The notes beneath the pieces are model-generated. The model was not told the DNA's origin. It searched no databases and saw only the letters and a program-made list of their open reading frames with translations. Both the position numbers and the translations under genes were made by a program. DNA of 34,375 bases from JANRIG01 sp033765235 (GTDB taxonomy: Bacteria > Bacteroidota > Bacteroidia > Cytophagales > UBA9547), in the NCBI GenBank assembly GCA_033765235.1, contig JANRIG010000038.1, forward strand, positions 1 through 34,375. The letters are read 5' to 3'. Each line of letters starts with the position of its first letter. The stretch's first letter is position 1. Positions 7,074 to 16,000 of the stretch are shown here, piece after piece.

Positions 7074-8009
7074 TCATTTTCTCATATTTATTTTTTTCAC
7101 GTTCACTATTTGCCCTTTGTTTTTTACGGCATCTATGGCAGCATTAAATTCAAAACCTACCAGCAGCAGCAGTGAGGCTATATAAAACCATAGCAGCAGA
7201 CCAATAAAAGTGCCTATGGAGCCATAGGTTTTGTTATAGTTAGCATAGTGGTCTAAATAGTATGAAAAAATATACGTAGTCACTACACTCAGTATAGTAG
7301 CTAATACCGAGCCGTACGAGAAAAAACTCCAACGTGTTTTCACCGCAGGTGCTATAGAATATATGACTGATATAGCTGTAAAAAACAGGGCTATCACTAC
7401 CACATACCTCACAATGTGCAGTATACTTGCAAAATTTGATTTGATGATTTCGTACTTTAATAAATAACTTATATAGTATCCTCCATAACTCACAGAGCCT
7501 ATGGCCAATATGAGTGCACCTACCAGTATGAGCATAATGACAAATGCTATGAGCCTGGTAGTGATGAAGTTGCGCTTGTCCACTGCATTGTTGTAGCACT
7601 CATTGAAGGCCGACATCATAGATAGTGTGCCGTTCATGGCAGCCAATATTGCTAATATAAACCCTACAGACATTACCCCTGTGTGTGGCTTCAGGTTTAT
7701 GTCTAATATCACTTCTTGCAACATCAGATAAATAGACTCAGGCATGGAGTCTTCTATAAATAACAATACCTCATGTGTGAAATCAGGGATGGGAATATAA
7801 GGGATGATATTTATCAAAAATAATATGCCCGGAAAAAATGCTAAAGTAAAATTAAATGCCATGGCCTGTGCCTTGTGCACCACATTATCATTGACCAATT
7901 CACGAAAAAAATCTGTCAATATCTCGCGCAAGCTCAGCTTATACTTAGTGATTTTGATATTATGCACTGCAAGTAAGAGTATGGCAATATATTTTTTGGA
8001 TAGTTTCAA
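7074..8009 (-). CDS. YihY/BrkB-family inner-membrane protein
   Basis: A 311-residue protein with about six membrane helices. Family marks are QAMAFNFTLAFFPGILFLI (about 47-65, the first helix), a middle region with AAMNGTLSMMSAFNECYN, and the strongly conserved end YNKTYGSIGTFIGLLLWFY followed by a helix ending GFEFNAA (about 258-292). The family was once called RNase BN, but that activity belongs to another protein; its members are membrane proteins of unknown transport role. The frame has no ATG near the N-terminus. The best start is TTG at 8009, 19 bp after the dioxygenase stop, so it is probably co-transcribed with that gene. Its 3' end faces the CARDB-like gene. Confidence 0.88.
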   Translation of the reverse strand: MKLSKKYIAILLLAVHNIKITKYKLSLREILTDFFRELVNDNVVHKAQAMAFNFTLAFFPGILFLINIIPYIPIPDFTHEVLLFIEDSMPESIYLMLQEVILDINLKPHTGVMSVGFILAILAAMNGTLSMMSAFNECYNNAVDKRNFITTRLIAFVIMLILVGALILAIGSVSYGGYYISYLLKYEIIKSNFASILHIVRYVVVIALFFTAISVIYSIAPAVKTRWSFFSYGSVLATILSVVTTYIFSYYLDHYANYNKTYGSIGTFIGLLLWFYIASLLLLVGFEFNAAIDAVKNKGQIVNVKKINMRK

Positions 8010-8028
8010 TATGTAGGAATTTGCATTA

Positions 8029-8550
8029 CTATTTAGGTGGTATAGGCTTTTCCATCATGGTGCCACATTTGTTGCAGGTGCATAGGTTAATGTTTTCATA
8101 AAAATTGTTCATTACTGTAGGTAGCTGGGTCACTATATCACTCACATGCAGCGTGTGTTCATGCAGTTTATTTCCGCAGTTTTCGCAATACCAAAGGAAG
8201 CTGTCAGGCTCTTCCACAAACCTATACCGCTCTATCACCAGCCCTATGGTATTTGCATATCTTACAGGCAAATGTGGGGTTTTTGGAGGTAGCAAAAACA
8301 TATCGCCTTGACGTATATGTATATCGCAAAAGGTATCATTTTCTATTACTTTGAGTAGCATATCTCCTTCTAATTGGTAAAATAGTTCTTCGCCATGGTT
8401 GTAGTGATAGTCTTTGCGGGCATTAGGTCCGCCTACTATCATCACTATAAAGTCAGAGTTTTGTACATACACTTGTCTGTTGCCCACAGGAGGCTTAAGC
8501 AGGTGTCTGTTTTCATCTATCCATTTTTGTAAATTGAAAGGAGGTAGCAT
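8029..8550 (-). CDS. nbaC: 3-hydroxyanthranilate 3,4-dioxygenase
   Basis: Non-heme iron cupin that opens the ring of 3-hydroxyanthranilate to aminocarboxymuconate semialdehyde, which closes to quinolinate (NAD synthesis from tryptophan, or degradation). The product has 173 residues. Alignment by eye to the Ralstonia enzyme puts the iron ligands at H49, E55 and H93, and the substrate-binding R45 and D47 in PNARKDYH. The N-terminal FNLQKWIDENRHLLKPPVGN is diagnostic. The C-terminal rubredoxin-like metal site of bacterial enzymes is intact: C122/C125 (WYCENCG) and C159/C162 (CNKCG). No other kynurenine-pathway gene is in the window; the only neighbour in its operon is the YihY-type membrane protein. 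Confidence 0.95.
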   Translation of the reverse strand: MLPPFNLQKWIDENRHLLKPPVGNRQVYVQNSDFIVMIVGGPNARKDYHYNHGEELFYQLEGDMLLKVIENDTFCDIHIRQGDMFLLPPKTPHLPVRYANTIGLVIERYRFVEEPDSFLWYCENCGNKLHEHTLHVSDIVTQLPTVMNNFYENINLCTCNKCGTMMEKPIPPK

Positions 8551-8626
8551 AAGATTAAATATAAATATTTACTAAAGTCGTAACTTTTAATGTATTAATC
8601 ACGTTTTTTGAGTAAATGTTACATTT

Positions 8627-9940
8627 ATGTTAAATATTATTCCAAATTTACTTTTTGCAATCATATTGGCAACGGCTGCATATTTTGCCATCAAAAATTT
8701 CGGAAAAATAAAGCGCAATATTTTGCTTGGCAAACCTCAAAAGCGCAACGATAATCCTACAGCACGCCTGAGAATGATGCTGTTAGTTGCCTTTGGGCAA
8801 CAAAAAATGTTTGACAGACCTATTTCGGCATTGTTGCACTTGTGTGTATACGTAGGGTTTGTAGTGGTGAATATAGAAATGTTGGAGATAGTGACAGATG
8901 GCTTGTTTGGTACGCACAGAGTACTGATGGGAATATTAGGACCATGTTATGCAACTTTAATTAATATTTTTGAATTTTTGGCTGTTGCTGTGATATTGGC
9001 ATGTGTGGCATTTCTCATTCGCCGCAATGTACTCAAGGTAGGCAGATTTCAAAGTGCCGAAATTAAAAATTGGCCTTGGCTGGATGCCAACCTTATATTA
9101 ACCATAGAAATAGCACTTATGGTTGCATTTTTGACAATGAATGCCTCAGACAAAGCCTTACAATTGCAAAATATATCTCATTTTGCAGATACAGGTACAT
9201 TTTGGGTGAGCGGTATGTTTGTGCCTCTTATCAGTAATTTTGATACTAATATTCTATTAATATTAGAAAGAGCATCGTGGTGGGTGCATATAATTGGGGT
9301 ATTGCTGTTTTTAAACTACCTGCCGTTTTCAAAACATTTGCACATCATGTTGGCTTTTCCCAATACCTATTATGCCAATTTGCAAACAAAGGGTGCCATG
9401 AATAATATGAGTGAAATAACCAATGAGGTAAAAATCATGCTCAATATGCCTGCAGACAACACTCCTCCTGCTGATATAAAGCGATTTGGTGCCAAAGATG
9501 CAACTGACCTTACTTGGTACAATATCCTTAATGCATACACCTGTACCGAGTGTGGGCGATGCACCTCCGTGTGCCCTGCCAACCTTACAGGCAAAGCACT
9601 CTCACCACGCAAAATCATGATGGATACCCGCGACCGAATGGAGGAAATAGGCAAAAATATAGACCTCAACGGCACGTTCAAAGATGATGGCAAAACTTTG
9701 ATAGATAGCTACATATCGCATGAAGAGCTGCTTGCATGTACTACTTGCAATGCGTGTGTAGAAGCGTGTCCGGTCAATATCAGTCCATTAGAAATAATAC
9801 TTGAACTGCGCCGCTACAAAATCATGGAAGAGTCGCAAGCACCGCAAAGCTGGAATATGATGTTTCAAAACATGGAAACAAGTTTTGCACCTTGGAAGTT
9901 TGCCCCCTCAGACCGTGCCAAGTGGACAGAGGGCATGTAA
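8627..9940 (+). CDS. Membrane-bound 4Fe-4S oxidoreductase (HdrC/NarI-like)
   Basis: The 437-residue protein fuses an N-terminal membrane part (about five helices over residues 1-245, with histidines such as H71, H221, H238 and H240 as possible heme ligands) to a cytoplasmic ferredoxin domain. Two [4Fe-4S] motifs are complete: C306/C309/C312/C316 in CTECGRCTSVCP and C371/C374/C377/C381 in CTTCNACVEACP. It should pass electrons between a quinone pool and a soluble partner. In many Bacteroidota this gene is followed by a CCG-domain (HdrB-like) Fe-S protein, but here the next gene, 156 bp on, is an NmrA-like protein. The partner is therefore absent or encoded elsewhere. The ATG at 8627 has no evident Shine-Dalgarno site. 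Confidence 0.88.
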   Translation: MLNIIPNLLFAIILATAAYFAIKNFGKIKRNILLGKPQKRNDNPTARLRMMLLVAFGQQKMFDRPISALLHLCVYVGFVVVNIEMLEIVTDGLFGTHRVLMGILGPCYATLINIFEFLAVAVILACVAFLIRRNVLKVGRFQSAEIKNWPWLDANLILTIEIALMVAFLTMNASDKALQLQNISHFADTGTFWVSGMFVPLISNFDTNILLILERASWWVHIIGVLLFLNYLPFSKHLHIMLAFPNTYYANLQTKGAMNNMSEITNEVKIMLNMPADNTPPADIKRFGAKDATDLTWYNILNAYTCTECGRCTSVCPANLTGKALSPRKIMMDTRDRMEEIGKNIDLNGTFKDDGKTLIDSYISHEELLACTTCNACVEACPVNISPLEIILELRRYKIMEESQAPQSWNMMFQNMETSFAPWKFAPSDRAKWTEGM

Positions 9941-10096
9941 TTTTTTTAGGAATAATAGCTTCAATTTTTTTGCTTGTATCTAACTTTTGGATAACCCCTG
10001 CAATGTTAAATTTATGTAAAGTCTGAACTTTATAAAATTATATTTTGTAGGAGTATTTTATTTACTATACTATTAACTAAATCAAAACTAAAAAAT

Positions 10097-11002
10097 ATGA
10101 AAAAATATGTAATCACGGGTTCTATAGGGCACACCGGAAAAATCATAGTAGCTGCACTTGCCAAAGCCGGACATGATGTGGTAGTAGTCACCTCCAAAGA
10201 AAGTAACAAAGCTGCCATAGAGCAGTTGGGTGCCAAAGCTGCCGTAGGCAGTATCAAAGATGCAACTTTTGTAAAAAATGCATTTGCAGGTGCAGAAATA
10301 GCCTACACTATGATACCAGCCGACTTTACGGCACAAGATTTTCGTAAATATCAAAATATGATAGGCGATAATTATATTCAGGCTATCACAGGTGCAGGCA
10401 TCAAATATGTAGTAAACCTCAGCAGTGTGGGTGCGCACATGGGCAATGGCGCAGGAGTGGTAGATGGATTGAGCGATTTTGAAAAAATGCTTGATGCTTT
10501 AGCCACAGTAAATGCCGTGCACCTGAGACCTTCATTTTTCTATTACAACTTTTTGGCTCAAATACCCATGATAAAAGGTATGGGTATCATGGGTGCCAAC
10601 TATGGCAGTATGGATACACCTATACTACTCACCCACACCGACGATATAGCAGATGTGGCTTTAGAATATTTGCTCAATCCTACATTCAATGGTCACACAG
10701 TGAGGTATATAGCCAGCGATGACCGCACGCTTGGTGATGTATGCAAGCTCATAGGTAATGCCATAGGCAAACCTCTAAACTGGGTGCAGTTTCCAGACGA
10801 CCAAGCCAAAGCAGGTATGTTGCAAATGGGATTGCCGGAGACTATTGCCAATGGATATATAGAGCTTGGAATAGCTTTCAGAGAGGGAAAAATGGAGGCG
10901 CACTATCGCCAAAATCCACCCGCTGCTTTGGGCAATATAAAATTAGAGCAATACATTCCGGAGTTTGTAGCAGCATACCAACACGGAGGCGGGGCACATT
11001 AA
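10097..11002 (+). CDS. NmrA-like NAD(P)-binding protein
   Basis: The 301-residue protein is an atypical short-chain dehydrogenase. It has an N-terminal nucleotide-binding loop GSIGHTG (8-14) after the first strand KKYVIT, a second strand VVVVTS, and the NmrA-type segment YVVNLSSVGAHMGNG (about 109-123) where classical SDRs have the catalytic serine. A YxxxK motif is not evident, so it may bind NADP as a redox sensor or act as a quinone/azo reductase-type enzyme (QorB/AzoB-like members of the family). HLRPSFFYYNFL and THTDDIADVA are also typical. It appears to be transcribed alone; an AT-rich 156-bp leader precedes it. Substrate is unknown. Confidence 0.85.
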   Translation: MKKYVITGSIGHTGKIIVAALAKAGHDVVVVTSKESNKAAIEQLGAKAAVGSIKDATFVKNAFAGAEIAYTMIPADFTAQDFRKYQNMIGDNYIQAITGAGIKYVVNLSSVGAHMGNGAGVVDGLSDFEKMLDALATVNAVHLRPSFFYYNFLAQIPMIKGMGIMGANYGSMDTPILLTHTDDIADVALEYLLNPTFNGHTVRYIASDDRTLGDVCKLIGNAIGKPLNWVQFPDDQAKAGMLQMGLPETIANGYIELGIAFREGKMEAHYRQNPPAALGNIKLEQYIPEFVAAYQHGGGAH

Positions 11003-11138
11003 TGAAGTAATGTGTGGCATTGCATTACTCTAAATAAGATTGAGATTCAGGGTTTAATATTCGTTGATTGATAAATCACAATATTAATTCTTATGTAATA
11101 CAATTTACGCATATTTGCATGCCCTAATTGATAATATT

Positions 11139-12497
11139 ATGTATGAATTATCCCCCGACGATAAGCAAAAATATTTAGATGAGTTAATGCAGTTTTTAGC
11201 TATCCCATCTATAAGTGCCGATGCAAAATATAAACCTGATGTTGCAAAAGCAGCACAATTTGTGATGCAAAGCATAAAAAACATTGGCATAAATGATGTA
11301 AAAATTTACGAAACCACCGGTCACCCCATTATATTTTGTCAATATCTCACAAATCCGGAGTTGCCTACAGTGCTGGTATATGGTCATTATGATGTGCAGC
11401 CTGCCGAACCTTTGGAGCTTTGGCATCATCCGCCCTTTGAGCCTGTTATTATAGACGAAAAAATATATGCCAGAGGAGCATGCGATGACAAAGGTCAAAT
11501 GTATATGCACATTAAAGCACTACAACTTATGATAAACCATAGTGAAGTGCCATGCAATGTCAAATGCATATTTGAGGGTGAAGAAGAAATAGGCTCTGAA
11601 AATATTGCTGCCTTTGTACATGACCATAAAGAGATGCTTGCAGCCGATGTGGTACTTATTTCAGACACTGCCATGGTAGCCAACGACATACCTTCAATAG
11701 ATGTAGGTCTGAGAGGAATAACCTATCTTGAAGTAGAAGTGACAGGGCCAAATCGTGACCTGCACTCAGGAGTATATGGCGGTGCAGTGGCAAACCCTAT
11801 TAATGCACTTTGCCATATAATATCGCTACTGCACGATGCAAATAAAAAAGTAGCCATACCCGGATTTTACGATGATGTATTAGAAGTGCCTGACTATGAA
11901 AGAAATATGATTAATTCGGTGCCATTTTCTATATCACAATATACCAAAGATTTAGAAATAAATGAGGTATGTGGCGAAGCCGGATACACATCCATTGAGC
12001 GCACAAGCATAAGACCTACCCTTGATGTGAACGGTATATGGGGTGGCTACATGGGTGAGGGCTCCAAAACTGTTTTACCCTCCAAGGCTTATGCCAAAAT
12101 ATCCATGAGATTGGTACCCAATCAAAATTCAGAAAAAATATTACAACTATTTATTAATCACATCCAAAATATTACTCCACCTTACATCAAGGTAAAGGTA
12201 AACCCTATGCATGGGGGCGAACCTTATCTTATGCCTACCACATCTAAAGCATACAGAGCAGCGGCTATGGCTTATGAAAAAACTTTTGGCAAAAAACCAT
12301 TGGCTACCCGCGGAGGTGGCAGTGTGCCTATAGTGTCATTGTTTGATAAAGTGCTGGGTGCCAAATCAGTACTTATGGGCTTTGGTCTTGATAGCGATGC
12401 TATACACTCTCCTAATGAACACTTTGGAGTTTATAATTATTTCAAAGGTATAGAAACCATTCCCTATTTTTATAAATATTACACTGAACTCACATGA
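11139..12497 (+). CDS. M20 family metallodipeptidase (CNDP-like)
   Basis: Cytosolic di-zinc peptidase of the carnosinase/PepV group. I chose the ATG at 11139 (452 residues) over an in-frame TTG at 11115, because it aligns with the usual N-terminus before LAIPSISAD. Zinc ligands by motif are H83 (VYGHYDVQPA), the bridging D116 (GACDDKGQ), the general base in EGEEEIGS (E148/E149), and D176 (ISDT). H209 in DLHSGVYGG is the dimerisation-domain residue that reaches into the active site, and a final histidine lies in DAIHSPNEHFG. The family removes N-terminal residues from dipeptides or trims acylated amino acids. The crcB start follows the stop by only 9 bp, so the two are probably co-transcribed. 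Confidence 0.92.
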   Translation: MYELSPDDKQKYLDELMQFLAIPSISADAKYKPDVAKAAQFVMQSIKNIGINDVKIYETTGHPIIFCQYLTNPELPTVLVYGHYDVQPAEPLELWHHPPFEPVIIDEKIYARGACDDKGQMYMHIKALQLMINHSEVPCNVKCIFEGEEEIGSENIAAFVHDHKEMLAADVVLISDTAMVANDIPSIDVGLRGITYLEVEVTGPNRDLHSGVYGGAVANPINALCHIISLLHDANKKVAIPGFYDDVLEVPDYERNMINSVPFSISQYTKDLEINEVCGEAGYTSIERTSIRPTLDVNGIWGGYMGEGSKTVLPSKAYAKISMRLVPNQNSEKILQLFINHIQNITPPYIKVKVNPMHGGEPYLMPTTSKAYRAAAMAYEKTFGKKPLATRGGGSVPIVSLFDKVLGAKSVLMGFGLDSDAIHSPNEHFGVYNYFKGIETIPYFYKYYTELT

Positions 12498-12506
12498 TTG
12501 CAGCCT

Positions 12507-12872
12507 ATGCTCAAAGATATACTTATAGTATTCATAGGTGGAGGTGTAGGCAGTGTGGTGAGATATTTGCTCAATAAATATTTGAGCCAAGTATTTGCAC
12601 ACTTCCCGTTGCATACTTTCATTGCCAATGTATTAGCTTGTGCCATTTACGGTGCTTTGGCAGCGTGGATATACCAAAGCACTCAAGATAGGTATAAACT
12701 ATGGATACTTACAGGCTTTTGCGGAGGCCTCAGCACCTACTCTACTTTTAATTATGAAATAATAGAATATATTAAAAACGGACAATATATCGCTGCAATA
12801 ATTTATATTTTAGTAACATTAATAATAGGTGTCGGTGTGTTTTGGGGTGCAGAATTATTAGTAAAAAGCTAA
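12507..12872 (+). CDS. crcB: Fluoride channel FluC/CrcB
   Basis: Small four-helix inner-membrane protein of 121 residues that works as an antiparallel dimer to expel fluoride. The ATG at 12507 is preferred to the TTG at 12498. Family marks are GGGVGSVVRY (11-20), the pore asparagine N41 (FIANVLACAIYG) and GFCGGLSTYSTF (70-81). The segment usually reads TTFSTF; here the first aromatic of the phenylalanine box is Tyr78, while Phe81 is kept. It is a single-copy form, so a homodimer. No fluoride riboswitch could be made out upstream, as expected for a downstream gene 9 bp after the peptidase. The repeat element of copy B begins 25 bp after its stop. Confidence 0.93.
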   Translation: MLKDILIVFIGGGVGSVVRYLLNKYLSQVFAHFPLHTFIANVLACAIYGALAAWIYQSTQDRYKLWILTGFCGGLSTYSTFNYEIIEYIKNGQYIAAIIYILVTLIIGVGVFWGAELLVKS

Positions 12873-12897
12873 ATATTAGTTTATATCTTTACCTATT

Positions 12898-12942
12898 GTC
12901 GCTCGTGTACACACGAGTGACGAATATTACAGGGCATCTTGC
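12898..12942 (+). repeat. Hairpin-plus-tail intergenic element, copy B
   Basis: GTCG (12898-12901) plus CTCGTGT (12902-12908) pairs with ACACGAG (12911-12917) plus TGAC (12918-12921), giving an 11-bp stem with one G-T wobble. G and then AATATTACAGGGCATC (12923-12938) and TTGC follow. The base (GTCGCT, TGAC) and tail match copy A at 231-274, while the upper stem differs but still pairs. It lies between crcB and the T9SS gene. There is no T-run. Confidence 0.65.
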
Positions 12943-12960
12943 CATTTTTCAGTCTCTTGC

Positions 12961-12986
12961 ATTCACACGAGCTACTGAGTGTGAAT
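12961..12986 (+). other. Second hairpin in the leader of the T9SS gene
   Basis: ATTCACAC (12961-12968) and GTGTGAAT (12979-12986) form a perfect 8-bp stem with a 10-base loop. The left arm and loop contain ACACGAG (12965-12971), identical to the right arm of the copy B hairpin, so CTCGTGT at 12902-12908 could pair with either one. The two folds exclude each other. Confidence 0.5.
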
Positions 12987-13088
12987 ATACCATATCAGAT
13001 ACTAATAACACGACAAAACTTAACAGCAACTTAACATTGCCTTAACACAAAGTACATATACATGTATTAATTTTATAAACTGATATCC

Positions 13089-16000
13089 ATGTGTATGAAG
13101 CTAAGCAGGCTCCTATTGTTTTTGTGTTTATTTATTGTTGCAAATTTGTGCTGGGGGCAGACAACATACACACAAAATTTTGATACCCCTGGAAATTGGA
13201 CAGGAGGCACCATGGGGTCTTATACAACAGACAAAGGCTATTGGCAGTCAGGACAACCAGTAGTTTTTAGTTGTAGTAACGGTGCATTAAGACAAAATTC
13301 GGCAACACAAGATGGATTTCCAGCTACCAGAAGTAGTTCTACCCATTCTTGGCGATTAGAAGACAGTGGTACTGGTTCATGGAGAGCATTGATTACTACA
13401 GGTGGTGTAGGAACTTTCTCTCTTTATGTCAGGAGATGGGATAATAGTCCCAATCCAAGTTACATTTGTGAGTACTCTATCAATAACGGTTCATCTTACA
13501 CTTCTGTCCAAACAATTGACAATACCTGGCTGGGTTCGAGTGATTGGAAACAAGTTAGTGGTGTAATAAACACAAATAATACTTCTGGTTTAAGTTCAGA
13601 TGATATTATTATCAGAATTAGAAGGGTTTCTGGTGAAAGACTTATGATAGATGATTTTGAAATGACAGATTATGCCTCCGCAGGTTGCACCGCCCCCACC
13701 ACACAAGCCGTCGCTTCGGCTGCTACTTCTGTTACTTCTACTACCTCTACGCTCAACTGGGTGCGTGGCAACGGCAATAACCTATTGGTAATACTGCGCC
13801 CTACAGCAGCATCAAATGCCACTCCTACCAACGGCACAGGCTATGTGCCCAATACCCAATATGGTCTTGGAAATACCATCAGTGGTCCAAATTTCTCCGT
13901 TTACACAGGTACAGGCACTTCTGTAGCCATCACCGGGCTCACACCCTCTACCCAATACACCATGGTGGTGTATGAATACAATGATACAGGCATATGCTAC
14001 GAAACCACAACTATAAGTTCAGTAAACTTTACTACCTCAGCACCACCAGCATCAGTCATTACGCTTTCATCCCCTTCACAAATTGGTGCTGGAAATGTAG
14101 TGCAAGCTGCCAATAACCATATTGCCTCTAATTTTCAAGCAGCTGTTACTGTTTCAAATACTACCCTCACCGCCTTAGCATTTACGCTTGGCAACGGTGG
14201 AGGCACCTACAATGCCACCAACTTGGGCAACCTAAGGCTTTGGTACAATGGCACTTCCAATACCTTTGGCAGTGCAGTACAAATTGGAAGTACAATTTCT
14301 GCTGCACCCGCCGTAGGAGTAGCTGCTACTTTCACAGGTTTAACTCAAGTAATAAATAGTGGCAGCACCGGTTATTTTTGGATTACTACTTCCATATCAG
14401 GCACTGCAGTTATTGGAAATACCTTTAACATAGTAGCCAATCCTATTTTTACCTTTGTAGGGGGCAATACCACAGGCAGCATCACCGCAGGAGGCAACCA
14501 AACCATCATAGCAGCACCCAGTGCAGAAACAGATGTAGTATCAGTTACCGGCAGTGAGGCAGTTAGTATCAGTTCTATTATTAATACATCCGGTCCACTC
14601 ACCTCTGTACAAGGCACTCAAGTGTGGCAATTTACCATACGCGATGGAGGTGCCGACCTCACAGATAGCGATAATTACGCATCTATAGTCACTCATATCA
14701 GGTTGGCTCAAGGTACAGGAAACGCTGTAAACACTTGGAACACAGCCATACAAGCAGTAGATTTATTTGATGGAACTACTCACTTAGCATCTGGTATAGT
14801 TACTGCAAGTAATATTAGTTTCACCGGCAGCCCATTGGTTACCGTGGCAGATGGCACATCAAAAACTCTAAGTGTGAGACTTACCGTAAAAAATCCTTTG
14901 CCCTCAGATGCACCAGATGGAGACGATTTTGTATTTAGCTTATCCAATGCCAATATTACACTGAGCGGCACAGGGTCAGGTACTTCTTCATTTCCATTTA
15001 TACAATCTGTAAATGACCAAAATGCCATATCTGTTGTAGCTACTTTACTTACTATCACCGGGCAAGCCAGCTCCGTAGCAGTGAACAATGCCATGTCTCC
15101 TTCTGTAGTTTTTAAAGCTGTAGATGCCAATGGAAATGTGGATATTATTAGCTCTGGTTCTGTTACTATTTTCAGTACAGGTACGCTGAGTGGTACTTCT
15201 ACTAACTCTGCTACCTTTGCTGCAGGCTTAGCTACGTTCAGCAACATCAGGCATTCTGTAATAGGCAGCAATTTTGTATTGTACAGCACTAATACCATAT
15301 CTGTAACCAATGCTACAACCACCTCATTTAATGTATTGGAAACCACAAATTTCGAATCAGGCGACTTGGCAATACTTGCCATGAACTCAAATATTTCAGG
15401 GGGTAATGAAGAGTTTTCTTTTATTATTTTTAAAGACTTAGTAGTAGGTACTTCCATAGATTTTACTGACAACGGGTATGAACGCCAAAACAATGATGAA
15501 TGGGGAGATACGGAAGGAGCAATAACATTGACACGTACAGGAAGCACATTGGCAGCAGGTACTGTCATTACCATAGAAGCCATTGGCAATGCCGAAGATG
15601 ATGCAGATTTCAATATTTATGTAGGTGGAGTAAATGATGATGCCAATTGGACAATAGGCGAATCACTAAATATGACTGCCGGTGCAGGATTTAATATGAA
15701 TAATGCAGATGAAATATGGATGATGCAAGGTGGTACTTGGACAAATCCGGCAGGCAATCATAATGCCGAATATGTAGGAGGTAATGTATTATATGGGTGG
15801 ACAGCCACAGATTGGGATGCTAACCTTACAGCAGATGGTAGCGATAGAGGTACTGATGCCTCAGCTTTGTACCCGGGTTCTAATTGTTTTAACACAAACG
15901 TGACAGGTCTCACAAACAAAGATAAAGTAAAATATACAGGACCTACTTCTGCAGCCAGTAAAATCACTTGGATACTAAGACTTAATAATTCTGCAAACTG

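Noticed and set aside
11008..11031. AGTAATG/CATTACT hairpin after the NmrA-like gene as a terminator
   Set aside because: There is no T-run and the loop is 10 bases; it may be chance in AT-rich DNA.
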